Of a stretch of 64,000 nt of DNA, positions 7,448-15,708 are shown piece by piece. The stretch covers positions 124,001-188,000 of the forward strand of contig NZ_FOBF01000014.1 of the NCBI RefSeq assembly GCF_900109355.1, read 5' to 3'. The notes below the pieces were generated by a model, which was given only the letters and a program-made list of their open reading frames with translations, was not told where the DNA came from and did not search any database. Position 1 is the stretch's first letter; each line of letters starts with the position of its first letter. A program made the translations under genes and the position numbers. This stretch comes from Nonomuraea pusilla (GTDB taxonomy: Bacteria; Actinomycetota; Actinomycetes; Streptosporangiales; Streptosporangiaceae).

Positions 7448-8203
7448 TTGGGCCAGCATTCGCGCCACCCGTCCCCCCAGCCGTTCCCCGACGACCGCGA
7501 AGGCGGTCAGAACCCCCACGACGCCAAGCCCGCCCCCAGCAGGCGTCGGTGGACCGCCGCCGTGGCGGCCGGCGCCGCCGTCGTCGCCGCCGTCTCCACG
7601 ACCGCCTGGGCGGTCACGGCCGACGACGCCCCCACCTCCGCGGCGGCCGTGAACCTCCCCCCGAACCCCGCCGCCCCGGCGTCCTCCTCGCCGAAGCCCG
7701 GCGTCTCCTCCCCCGCGCCGTCCCCCGCCGCGCCGTCCTCCGTCGCCGAGGCCGCTCAGCAGGGCAACCCCGACCCGTCCCCCTCGGCGGCCCCCAAGCC
7801 TCCCGCCGGAGCGGAGCCGAAGTCCTCGGCCTCCCCCAGGCCGTCGCACCGCAGGATCGAGACCGTCGCCCGTCCCAAGAAGAAGACGGTCGCGGCGAAG
7901 ACCCAGGCCCGCGTGGTCTCCTCCGGGAGCTGCGGCGCCTCCTACTACGACGAGCCGCAGATGACGGCGAGCGGCGAGCGTTTCGACCCGTCCGCGATGA
8001 CCGCGGCGCACAAGACCCTCCCCCTGGGCAGCAGGGTCCGCGTCATCAACCCGAACAGCGGCGCTTCGGTGATCGTCCGCATCAACGACCGCGGCCCGTA
8101 CGTCGGCGGACGCTGCCTGGACCTGTCCAGGGCCGCCTTCTCCGCGATCGGGAGCGTCGGCGCGGGAGTCATGACGGTCAAGTACCAGGTGCTGGCCCGC
8201 TGA
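7448..8203 (+). CDS. RlpA-like double-psi beta-barrel protein
   Basis: 251-residue exported or membrane-anchored protein of the septal-ring lytic transglycosylase RlpA family. After a basic start, a hydrophobic segment at about residues 35-58 forms a signal or anchor, followed by some 90 residues of Pro/Ser/Ala-rich linker. The barrel occupies about 155-250, with SCGASYYDEPQMTASGERFD, then HKTLPLGSRVRV and VRINDRGPYVGGRCLDLS, including the conserved Asp-Arg-Gly loop. RlpA proteins cleave or bind peptidoglycan; lytic activity is unproven here. The TTG at 7448 is the only good in-frame start before the anchor. A Crp-like site and a structured leader lie upstream, two hairpins downstream. Confidence 0.85.
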   Translation: MGQHSRHPSPQPFPDDREGGQNPHDAKPAPSRRRWTAAVAAGAAVVAAVSTTAWAVTADDAPTSAAAVNLPPNPAAPASSSPKPGVSSPAPSPAAPSSVAEAAQQGNPDPSPSAAPKPPAGAEPKSSASPRPSHRRIETVARPKKKTVAAKTQARVVSSGSCGASYYDEPQMTASGERFDPSAMTAAHKTLPLGSRVRVINPNSGASVIVRINDRGPYVGGRCLDLSRAAFSAIGSVGAGVMTVKYQVLAR

Positions 8204-8213
8204 GGCACGGCAG

Positions 8214-8236
8214 GCCCGCCGCCGGACCGGGCGGGC
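8214..8236. terminator. Hairpin after the RlpA-like gene
   Basis: GCCCGCC (8214-8220) pairs with GGCGGGC (8230-8236) around a 9-nt loop, 10 bases after the stop codon. Confidence 0.6.
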
Positions 8237-8351
8237 TCTGTCGGGCTTCGGAAGAGCAGCCGCCGCCGGAACGCCAGACATACCCGATTCGAGCGGACAC
8301 CCCCCGATTTATCCCGATAAATGAATTCCCGGCGAAAGCCCCGAATCGGAT

Positions 8352-8382
8352 GACCCTGAATACACCCCCCATATTCAGGGTC
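8352..8382. terminator. Strong bidirectional hairpin between convergent genes
   Basis: GACCCTGAATA (8352-8362) pairs perfectly with TATTCAGGGTC (8372-8382) around the loop CACCCCCCA. It lies 11 bases beyond the stop of the minus-strand DUF1707 gene. Just upstream, CCGATTCG (8283-8290) and CGAATCGG (8342-8349) flank a TTTATC-CC-GATAAA palindrome, so the whole 8283-8382 interval is structured and unusually AT-rich for this genome. Confidence 0.75.
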
Positions 8383-8393
8383 GTCCCGAGGGA

Positions 8394-8993
8394 CTACTTC
8401 ACCAGGCGAACCGTCAACGGGTAGCGGAAGGCGCCCTCGCTCAGGGCCGACACGCCGCCCACGATGGACAGCACGATCCCCGCGACCCAGATCACCGGCA
8501 GCAGCACGATGCCCACGACGGTGAACGGCAGCAGGATCGACGCCCCGAGCAGGGTCAGCTGGAAGTTCAGCGCCTCGACCGCGTGGCGCCGGATGTACGG
8601 CGACGTCTTGCCGCCCGTGAGCATGAGCAGCAGCGGACCCAGCAAGGGGAACCCGACCACCGCGAGGCCGTGCGCGAGCGCGCCGCCCAGGCGCTCGTTG
8701 CTCTCCGGGGCGGGCTCCGCACGGAACGCGGGCGAAGGCGACGCGAAGTGCGGCACGGCGTTGGAGCCGTACAGCTCGGTCATGATGGGCATCAGGTCGC
8801 CGTGGGTGCGCGCCGTCATGGCCCGCTCCAGGCGGTCGTCGAACTCCAGCTTGTCGAACCGGCCCTCGGCGTACGCCGCCTTGACGTGCTCGACGACGTG
8901 CTCGCGGTCCTGGTGAGTGACGCGCAGGTGAGCCGGCGGCACATGTCCCTGCCCCCAGGGTTCGGGTACGGGTACCCCAGCCATCGCAGCCAT
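8394..8993 (-). CDS. DUF1707 and DUF4870 membrane protein
   Basis: 199-residue protein with a DUF1707 domain at about 20-75 (LRVTHQDREHVVEHVKAAYA, then GRFDKLEFDDRLERAMTART), the SHOCT-like module frequent in actinobacterial membrane proteins, followed by a DUF4870 region from about 100 with two to three hydrophobic segments and the signature TSPYIRRHAVEALNFQLTLL. Function is unknown; DUF4870 proteins are small integral membrane proteins. The ATG at 8993 has AAGGAG upstream, and the 44-codon upstream extension does not look coding. It is divergent from the next gene. Confidence 0.88.
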   Translation of the reverse strand: MAAMAGVPVPEPWGQGHVPPAHLRVTHQDREHVVEHVKAAYAEGRFDKLEFDDRLERAMTARTHGDLMPIMTELYGSNAVPHFASPSPAFRAEPAPESNERLGGALAHGLAVVGFPLLGPLLLMLTGGKTSPYIRRHAVEALNFQLTLLGASILLPFTVVGIVLLPVIWVAGIVLSIVGGVSALSEGAFRYPLTVRLVK

Positions 8994-9123
8994 GCCTCTC
9001 CTTCGGTTCCGGCGTTCAGTCACATACTGCGTCTTCCAGGCCGCTCCTGCCATCCGGAGAATCCCGGAGGCGTCCCCTAGATCGCCCCCGACGCGAAGCT
9101 TCCAGACGGTATAAAAAGGAATC

Positions 9124-9468
9124 ATGAGATGGCGAGACCGCTACGGCATTCGCCGGCTACGCGGTGCGAAGGTCGCGAAGTTCGACCGTGAGGCGACGGA
9201 TGCGGATATCGAAGCGCTCATCGCCTTCGCCCGTTCCCGCCGGGGAGTGGAGTTCTACGTCGAGCCGGAGACCTTCGCCACGGACACCACCGCCGTGGCC
9301 GTCGCCGACGACGGCGAGTGGACCAGACGCAGGGTCGGCTCGCCGGGCGTGATCCACAAGGTCGCCCGCGACCTCGCTTTACCCGTGTACGACGTCCAGC
9401 TCACCGGCTACCCGCCCCGCATGCGCGCCTACAACGAACGCCGCCGCCGCGAACAGGACCTCCCCTGA
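9124..9468 (+). CDS. Conserved actinobacterial protein of unknown function
   Basis: 114-residue, basic, cytoplasmic protein without signal peptide or membrane segment. It starts MRWRDRYGIRRLRGAKVAKF at an ATG with AAAAGGA upstream and contains FYVEPETFATDTTAVAVADDG and a C-terminal Arg-rich tail ending RRRREQDLP. I recall similar small proteins in many actinomycetes but no assigned function. The divergent neighbour is a DUF1707 membrane protein, which gives no clear functional hint. Confidence 0.75.
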   Translation: MRWRDRYGIRRLRGAKVAKFDREATDADIEALIAFARSRRGVEFYVEPETFATDTTAVAVADDGEWTRRRVGSPGVIHKVARDLALPVYDVQLTGYPPRMRAYNERRRREQDLP

Positions 9469-9805
9469 CGCGCTCCCCCGCCTGGAAAGCCGGGGATCCA
9501 GCCCGTGCCGCGTGCGCGGCACCTCTGCGGCTTCCTGTTTCTCCGGGTCCTGCCCTCCCCCGCTAGACGGCGCGTCCCCTCCGCAGGCGTTCAGGCTGTC
9601 CGCCCGTCCGGCGGCCGGAATGGCCCGAAGCCTGAGCCGGCGCCCCGGCCATCCGGCCGGACTCTGACGCCGGGTCGCCGAGCAGGGGCGACGCCCGCCC
9701 CCGCGGAACCGGGCGGCCGATCGCCCTGTTGACCACCGCCGGCTCGTTGATCGAGCCCGTTCCGCCCAGCCGGCCTCCGCGCCTCTCCGCCGCACCGCAC
9801 CGCGC

Positions 9806-9889
9806 GCGCCCGCTTCTTCGCGCCCGCTTCTTCGCATCCGCTACTTCGCGCCCGCTTCTTCGCGCCCGCTTCTTCGCGTCCGCTTCCTT
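9806..9889. repeat. Six-unit 14-bp tandem repeat in a 570-bp intergenic stretch
   Basis: Six units of GCGCCCGCTTCTTC occupy 9806-9889: units 1, 2, 4 and 5 are exact, units 3 and 6 carry substitutions. A period of 14 shifts frame at every unit, so it is not coding. In the surrounding 9469-10039 interval I see no credible gene, only this array and the hairpins downstream of it. Confidence 0.85.
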
Positions 9890-9925
9890 CATGGCGAATC
9901 GCCGCCGGAGTCCGTCACACGCGTA

Positions 9926-9959
9926 CGAGGGGCGGAGCCACACCCGGCCCCGCCCCTCG
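9926..9959. terminator. Hairpin downstream of secreted protein gene
   Basis: CGAGGGGCGG (9926-9935) pairs with CCGCCCCTCG (9950-9959) around a 14-nt loop. A second hairpin, CGGTCAC/GTGACCG, follows at 9962-9984. Both lie downstream of the stop of the minus-strand gene ending at 10040. Confidence 0.6.
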
Positions 9960-10039
9960 TCCGGTCACCCTCGGGGAGTGACCGTGCGCGCCTTGCCGGA
10001 GCCGGCGTCACCACCGGCCGAGCCGCGACGGATGTCCTG

Positions 10040-10675
10040 TCAGGCGAAGGACATCTTCCCCGACCCCGTCAGCTGGGTGAAGCCCGACGGAGCCGTGCAG
10101 TCACGCAGGTCGGACGTCATGGTGGCGCTCCCGCTGAAGTGTCGGCCCTTCAGCCGTCCCGAGACGACGTCGCCCTGCAGCAGGCTGTCGTGCAGGGAGG
10201 CGGCGCCCTTGTGCTCGGCGGTGAGCTGCGAGGTGCCCACGACCTGGCCCTGCGCGTCACGCCAGGTGACGGTGCCGGTGGCGCTCAGGTCGGCGACGCC
10301 GCGGCAGTTGGCGGTGGCCGTGCCGCTGACCTCCAGCCTCCCGGAGGCGATGTCGGTGACCTTGCCGTTGGGCGAGGTGCAGCCTTCGAGGAGGACGACC
10401 CCCTGCCCCTTGACCTGCTGCGCCGCCGCGTCGCGCAGCGCCGGGGTGAAGGCGATGGGGTTCTTGGGGGCGGTGCGCATGGTGCAGGTCAGCGCGGCCT
10501 CCTCGCGGACGGCAGCGGCCGACGCCGCCTTGCCCGAAGCCGCCTGGCTCGACGCCCCCGCGGCCTGCGCCGCCTGGGCGGAGCCCGCGAACGCCAGCAG
10601 CGGCGCCGCGAGACCGGCGGTCGCGGCGGCGAGGGCGAGAGCCCGGGTGCGGCTGAGACGTGACTGACGGATCAT
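10040..10675 (-). CDS. Secreted protein of unknown function
   Basis: 211-residue exported protein. The ATG at 10675 has a GGAGG site five bases away and opens a signal peptide with Arg-rich n-region, an Ala/Leu core and an AQA-type cleavage region, followed by an Ala/Ser-rich linker to about residue 60. The mature domain has four Cys spaced through it (TCTMR, EGCTSP, NCRGV, RDCTA), suggesting two disulphides, and repeated beta-strand patterns such as SGRLEVSGTATANC and SGRLKGRHFSGSATMTS. No named family is recognised. It is divergent from the MMPL exporter, with an 18-bp inverted repeat ATGAC/GTCAT (10689-10706) in between. Confidence 0.75.
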   Translation of the reverse strand: MIRQSRLSRTRALALAAATAGLAAPLLAFAGSAQAAQAAGASSQAASGKAASAAAVREEAALTCTMRTAPKNPIAFTPALRDAAAQQVKGQGVVLLEGCTSPNGKVTDIASGRLEVSGTATANCRGVADLSATGTVTWRDAQGQVVGTSQLTAEHKGAASLHDSLLQGDVVSGRLKGRHFSGSATMTSDLRDCTAPSGFTQLTGSGKMSFA

Positions 10676-10759
10676 CCGTCCTCCGATCATGACTACGATG
10701 GGTCATCTCTTGGCGACTCTTTGTAACACACTTTCGCTGATCTTCAACGGGAGGCGGCC

Positions 10760-13039
10760 ATGTCCGTGTCATCGCGCCCGTCCGCCGAGGGGCGCCCGGT
10801 CGCGCCGGGCCCGCCGGCCGGCCCGGGCCGCCGTCCCCTCTGGTGGCGGCTCGGCCACCTGGCGGCGCGCCGCCACCGCGCCGTCCTCACGGTGTGGGCG
10901 ATGCTGCTGGCAGGGTCGGCCGTCCTGATCCCGGGCCTGCTGGAACGCGCCATCGCCCCCGCCGTGCGGGTCGAGGGGAGCGCCTCGCTCACCGGCGCCC
11001 GGCTGCTGGAGCAGGGCTTTCCGCGGCTGGGCGGCGAACAGATGATGATGATCTTCGCGTCCGCCACCCTGTCCGACGCCGACGAGCCGTACCAGCGTGC
11101 TCTCCACGACGCCCTCCGCGCGGTGTCGGCCCAGCCGCAGGTGGGCGGCACGCAGCTGCTGCCCGTCGTGCCGGGGCAGGACCACCGGCACGCGTACGCG
11201 ATCGTCGGGGTCAACGGCGACCAGCGCGCCCGGCAGGCCGCGCTGCCGCCGCTGCTCGGCGCCGCCAAGGAGGCCGCGAGCCGGGCGTCGGGCGGGCGCG
11301 TGGACGTCCACCTCGTGGGCGAGAGCGCCCTGCTGGCCGAGGCCAAGCACACCGACCTCGCCGACCTGCGCCGCGCCGAGCTGCTGGCCGTCCCCCTGTC
11401 CCTGCTGGTGCTGCTGGCGGGGCTCGCGTCCGGCGGAGCCGCGCTGGCGGTCCTCGCCGTCGCCGGGACGGTCACGGTGACCGCGCTCGGCCTGCTGGCG
11501 GCCGCGAGCCTGCTCGGCGTGCCGGTCAACACGTTCATGCTGGCCGTGGCGGCCACGGTAGGGCTCGCGCTCGGGCTGGACTACGCGCTGCTCATCCTCG
11601 TCCGGTACCGGCAGTCCCGGGCCGCCGGGCACGACCGGCACCAGGCCGCGGCCGTCGCCGTCAGCACCGCCGGACGCACCGCCGCCTGGTGCGCCGTGGG
11701 GGTCGCGCTGACGGCGGCCGCGCTGCTGGTCGTGCGCACCTCCATGATCCGGACCATGGGCGCGGCGGTGAGCGTGTCGGCCCTGGTCGCCGCGCTGGCC
11801 GCCGTGACGCTGCTTCCCGCCGTCCTCGTGACCGCCGACCGCCGGCTCCTCCGCCGGCGCCGGCTCCGCCTCCCGGCCTTCCTCAGCCGTCGCGTACGCG
11901 CTCTCCTCGACCGCCCCGCACGCCCCTCGGCCTCGACCGGCCGTCCTCCTGACGGGCGACGTCGTGAGGACGAGCACGGGTGGGGCCGGTGGGCGCGGCA
12001 CCTCATGCGTCACCCCGTCGCGTACACCCTGGCCTGCGCGGGCCTCCTCCTCGCGGCGGCCGCGCCGCTCGCGGGGGTGCGCCTGGCGTTCGACCTGGAC
12101 CGCGCCTCCATCGCCGGCACCGACTTCGGGCGCGGCCTGACGGCGATGGAAGGCGACGGGATCTCCTCGTCGGTGGCCGTGGCGCTGCCGCATCCCGCGG
12201 GCGCGCCGCCCGTCGACACAGCGGCACTGGTCACCGCCCTCAAGCAGGATCCCCGGGTGTCCTTCTGCACCTCGCTCGACAACGGCCGGGACCTGACCGT
12301 CGTCATCGTCATCATCCGCACGCACATCGACGACCCCGCCAGCACCGCCATGGCGCGGGAGATCACCGGCCGGCTGGTCCCGGCGTCGATGCCACCGGAT
12401 CAGCGCGCCTTCGTGACCGGACCCAACGTGATCTTCTCCGACCTCATGGACGAGACCACCTCCCAGCTCGGGACGGTGATCCCGCTGGTGCTGGGCTGCT
12501 CGCTGGTCTTCCTCCTGGTGACCTTCCGCAGCGTCCTCCTGCCGCTCAAGGCCGTCCTGATGAACCTGCTGGCCGTCACCGCCGCGTTCGGGCTGCTGAC
12601 CCTGGCCACCCGCCACCTGCCGCACCTGGTCGGCACCCACGTCAACACGCTGGTGCCGCTGCTGGCCTTCACGCTGGTGTTCGGCCTGTCGATCGACTAC
12701 GAGATCTTCCTCATCCACCGCATCGCCGAGCACTACCACGCCGGAGGCGACAACACCGCCGCCGTCGTTCATGGCCTGCGCCACACCGCCCGTCCCATCA
12801 CGGTGGCCGCCGCCGTGATGGTCGCCACCTTCGCCGCCCTGCTCACCGCCCACCGCCACCACCTCGTCCAGCTGGGCCTCGCCGTCGCCACGGCGATCAC
12901 CCTGGACGCGACGGTCATCAGGCTGGCCCTGGTCCCGGCCCTGATGCGCATCCTGGGCGCCCGCAACTGGTGGCTCCCGGCCCCTCTGGCCCGCCTCCTC
13001 CCCACTCCCCGGACCACCCCGCCGCCGCCCCCGCACTGA
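10760..13039 (+). CDS. MMPL family (RND superfamily) exporter
   Basis: 759-residue integral membrane protein with the twofold MMPL layout: TM1 at about 40-60, a periplasmic-type loop to about 205, TM2-6 to about 355, a short cytoplasmic link, TM7 near 420-440, a second loop, then TM8-12. Motifs include GLALGLDYALLILVRYR in the first half and FGLSIDYEIFLIHRIAEHY in the second, the intramembrane Asp-Tyr pairs used for proton relay. Family members export lipids, siderophores or pigments. It lacks the TetR partner often found with MmpL genes. It converges on the lipocalin/polyprenyl-synthase fusion gene, 14 bp apart; a functional link is possible but unproven. The ATG at 10760 has GGGAGGC upstream. 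Confidence 0.92.
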   Translation: MSVSSRPSAEGRPVAPGPPAGPGRRPLWWRLGHLAARRHRAVLTVWAMLLAGSAVLIPGLLERAIAPAVRVEGSASLTGARLLEQGFPRLGGEQMMMIFASATLSDADEPYQRALHDALRAVSAQPQVGGTQLLPVVPGQDHRHAYAIVGVNGDQRARQAALPPLLGAAKEAASRASGGRVDVHLVGESALLAEAKHTDLADLRRAELLAVPLSLLVLLAGLASGGAALAVLAVAGTVTVTALGLLAAASLLGVPVNTFMLAVAATVGLALGLDYALLILVRYRQSRAAGHDRHQAAAVAVSTAGRTAAWCAVGVALTAAALLVVRTSMIRTMGAAVSVSALVAALAAVTLLPAVLVTADRRLLRRRRLRLPAFLSRRVRALLDRPARPSASTGRPPDGRRREDEHGWGRWARHLMRHPVAYTLACAGLLLAAAAPLAGVRLAFDLDRASIAGTDFGRGLTAMEGDGISSSVAVALPHPAGAPPVDTAALVTALKQDPRVSFCTSLDNGRDLTVVIVIIRTHIDDPASTAMAREITGRLVPASMPPDQRAFVTGPNVIFSDLMDETTSQLGTVIPLVLGCSLVFLLVTFRSVLLPLKAVLMNLLAVTAAFGLLTLATRHLPHLVGTHVNTLVPLLAFTLVFGLSIDYEIFLIHRIAEHYHAGGDNTAAVVHGLRHTARPITVAAAVMVATFAALLTAHRHHLVQLGLAVATAITLDATVIRLALVPALMRILGARNWWLPAPLARLLPTPRTTPPPPPH

Positions 13040-13053
13040 GCCGGGGAGGAGGG

Positions 13054-15456
13054 TCATTCGTCCTGGTGGCGTTCGGCGGCGTAGAGGCCGAGGGCGCGGA
13101 TCATGACCGTGTGGTGATTGACGGGGAGGAGGCGCTGCAGGGGTAGCCATGCCTCGTCGACGGCGTGGCGGGCGTCGGCCAGGGCGGCGGCCGTGGCGCC
13201 GCAGCCCACCAGCGTCTCGGCCACCTCCGCCGCGGCCGCCTGGCCGGCTCCTCCGCAGCGGACGATCTCCCAGATCTCGCGCAGCCGCGCCTGGGGCAGC
13301 AGCGTGACGGCGCAGGCCAGGGGGTAGGTGACCTTGCCTTCGCGGATGTCCTCGCCCGGGACCCTCGCGACCCGGGCGCCCGGGTCGCCTGCTCGGGCCA
13401 GCACGGCGAGAAGGTCCGCGACGTCGTCACTGATCTGGTAGGCCAGCCCGATGGTCTCGAAGTACGTGCTGATCGCGGTCAGCACCTCGCCGTCGGCCCC
13501 CGCGAGGACGGCGCCGAACTCGCCGACGCCGCGTACCACGCCGCCGGTCTTGAGCCGGTGCGTGGTGCGCACCCGTTCCAGCACGGTGGCGGCGTCTCCC
13601 GAGGCCACCGCCTCCTCCATGGCGTCGTGGTGGCCGAGGATGTCGAGCGCCTGACCGGCGTGACTGCGGCGCATGCCGTCGAGGTACACCTGGTACAGCC
13701 GCAGCCGCCGCTCGGGGTCGTCGGGCAGCAGGTGCCGTGCGACCAGGTCGAAGACGAGGTAGGCGTGCGTGCCGGTGTTGATGGCGGTGGCCTGCCCGAA
13801 CACCCGGTGGACGGCGGGCCGGCCGCGGCGCATCGGGGCGTTGTCCTCGACGTCGTCGACGATGAGGCTGGCGGTGTGCATCAGCTCGGCGAGCGCGGCC
13901 AGCGCGCGGTACTGCTGGCTGTCGACGCCCTGCATCTCCATGCCGGCGATCGCGGCGTAGCTGCGCCAGCCTCTGCCCATCGCGTCGGCCAGGTGCCGCA
14001 CCGGCGCGACGAGCGCGCGGTGCAGCGGCTCCGCGACGACGTCCACCGGCCAGGCCGGGCGAGGGGCGAGTCCGGCCAGGACCGCGACGGCACCAGGTTC
14101 GGGGCTGTCGGGGTACAGGCGTACGACCTCGGCGTGAGTGACCTCGCGCAGGCGCTCGATGCGGTGTTCGAGGTCGCGGATGCGGGGGGCCGGCTCGACC
14201 TCCAGCCAGCCTTCGCCGCGCACCGGCCGGCCGTGCAGCTCTCCCTCGGCGGTGACGGCGGCCTCCAGCGAGGCGCCCAGGCCGAGGAGGACCGGCCGTT
14301 CCTGCTCCTGGAAGCAGGCGGACACCCGCAGCGCCAGGCCCGCCCGCGGGGCGTCGACACGCCAGGTCGTGGGGTAGGAGTTCAGCGTCCTGATCGACGT
14401 CCATGGCGCGCCGGCGTCGAGACGGGCCGGCACGTCGTGGTGTGCGCCGTCGGGGGCCACCAGCGTCACGGACGGCGGGCGGCCCGCTGCTGCTCCGCCG
14501 GCGGGGTCGTGGACGGCGGACTGGCAGGCCACGACGTCCCAGCCGTCCTCCAGATGCAGGACGATCCGGGTGTGCGCCCGGTCGGCCGGCGGGGACGCGG
14601 CGTCCTGCGTGAGTTCGCCGGGGCCGTGGACCCGCCGGTACGAGCCCACGCCCGTCATGCGGACCGGCGGCTGCCCCGGCCTGGTCCATACGGCGTCGGC
14701 CGCCAGTCGGGACACGAGGAAGGCTTCGCGCGCCTCGTCGTCACCGTCCACCGCGTCCCCGACGGGCGGCACCGCGAGCTCCCGGGCCGGTTCTCCGCCG
14801 GACTCGGTGATGGCGGGCTTGAGCGGGCGCAGGCGCAGGTCCCACGTCTCGTGGTCGTCGCGCAGGACCAGGTGGTAGCCGCCGTCGTCCGCCACCGACA
14901 GGTCGGCGACGCCGCCGAAGTCGAGGCGCAGCCGGTCGGACGCCAGGGTGACGGGGCCGGGCAGCAGCCGGTCCGGGGCGATCGGCCGGCCGCCCGCGCA
15001 CGCCTCCCGCACCGACTCGGCGATGGAGCGGTCCCATCCCCGGGAGACGTCGAGGGAGGTCAGCTCCACCCCGCCGGCGTCCCGCCAGGCGCACGCCTGG
15101 TACGTCCTGCTCCTCGGCATGCTGTGGGTCCAGCCGCAGCCGTGGGAGAGCAGCACGTCGCCGTCGGACCTGGGGGTGCGGCGGGCGAGGAAGGCCACCA
15201 TGAGCGCGTGCTCCTCCCCGCGCGCGTCACGCAGGTTCACCGTGAACCGCCACGACTCGTGACCGTTGACAGTGGACCGCCACGACTCGTGACCGAGGCC
15301 GGGACGCGGCACGTCCTGCGTGCCTCGCCGCCCGGACGCCGGCAGGCCGGAGGAGGCGGGGCCGCCGGTGGACGGCGCCGGGGCGGGATCGCCGGACGCG
15401 GGCCGTGCGCCCGGCAGCATGATCTCCCTGGTCTCGGGGGTCGCCTCAAGCGCCAC
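13054..15456 (-). CDS. CrtC/AttH-like lipocalin domain fused to polyprenyl diphosphate synthase
   Basis: 800-residue two-domain protein. The N-terminal ~430 residues resemble CrtC/AttH-type lipocalins (carotenoid 1,2-hydratase fold): HESWRFTVNLRDARGEEHAL, a DFGGVADLSV strand, LRDDHETWDLRLRPLKPAIT and the late strand GRPVRGEGWLEVE. The C-terminal ~360 residues are a trans-isoprenyl diphosphate synthase with both aspartate motifs, DDVED from Asp534 and DDVAD from Asp677, plus MRRGRP and HRLKTGG. Ala at five residues before the first motif suggests a product of C20 or longer. The usual GKxxR substrate site reads GRGWR. The GTG at 15456 has AAGGGGAG seven bases upstream. A plausible role is making and then hydrating or cyclising a polyprenyl chain, but no such fusion is known to me as characterised. 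Confidence 0.85.
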   Translation of the reverse strand: MALEATPETREIMLPGARPASGDPAPAPSTGGPASSGLPASGRRGTQDVPRPGLGHESWRSTVNGHESWRFTVNLRDARGEEHALMVAFLARRTPRSDGDVLLSHGCGWTHSMPRSRTYQACAWRDAGGVELTSLDVSRGWDRSIAESVREACAGGRPIAPDRLLPGPVTLASDRLRLDFGGVADLSVADDGGYHLVLRDDHETWDLRLRPLKPAITESGGEPARELAVPPVGDAVDGDDEAREAFLVSRLAADAVWTRPGQPPVRMTGVGSYRRVHGPGELTQDAASPPADRAHTRIVLHLEDGWDVVACQSAVHDPAGGAAAGRPPSVTLVAPDGAHHDVPARLDAGAPWTSIRTLNSYPTTWRVDAPRAGLALRVSACFQEQERPVLLGLGASLEAAVTAEGELHGRPVRGEGWLEVEPAPRIRDLEHRIERLREVTHAEVVRLYPDSPEPGAVAVLAGLAPRPAWPVDVVAEPLHRALVAPVRHLADAMGRGWRSYAAIAGMEMQGVDSQQYRALAALAELMHTASLIVDDVEDNAPMRRGRPAVHRVFGQATAINTGTHAYLVFDLVARHLLPDDPERRLRLYQVYLDGMRRSHAGQALDILGHHDAMEEAVASGDAATVLERVRTTHRLKTGGVVRGVGEFGAVLAGADGEVLTAISTYFETIGLAYQISDDVADLLAVLARAGDPGARVARVPGEDIREGKVTYPLACAVTLLPQARLREIWEIVRCGGAGQAAAAEVAETLVGCGATAAALADARHAVDEAWLPLQRLLPVNHHTVMIRALGLYAAERHQDE
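15235..15294. repeat. 30-bp in-frame tandem duplication inside the fusion gene
   Basis: 15235-15264 and 15265-15294 match at 27 of 30 bases. On the coding strand they encode GHESWRSTVN then GHESWRFTVN, duplicating the first conserved strand of the lipocalin domain. The reading frame is preserved. Confidence 0.9.
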
Positions 15457-15708
15457 TCGCCCACTCCCCTTCCTCGGCGACGTTCTGCGATCGGTTGATC
15501 GCGAACTGTCATGATGGTGGATGGGGTGCCACGACGGCCACCGAATCGGAGGGTTCATGCGATCCCGTACCCGATGCCGGCGTGCCGTCAGGGCAGGCGA
15601 CCACGTACCGTCACTCTTTGTTCGGTTTCGCAGACATATCCGGCCCGGCCGAATACGGTGGTCCCTTGACGATCGGCCAAGCCCGTCAGCCTTCCCCGGA
15701 GCTTCCAC

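Noticed and set aside
10769..13150. A 793-codon open frame on the minus strand opposite the MMPL exporter
   Set aside because: It has no transmembrane or domain pattern and is rich in Gly/Arg/Gln/His. The plus strand holds the family motifs and a proper ribosome site.
13165..15498. A 777-codon open frame on the plus strand opposite the lipocalin/polyprenyl-synthase gene
   Set aside because: It is the antisense shadow of a high-GC gene. Its composition (Arg/Gly/Val/His-rich, no domains) contrasts with the clear DDxxD motifs and codon bias on the minus strand.
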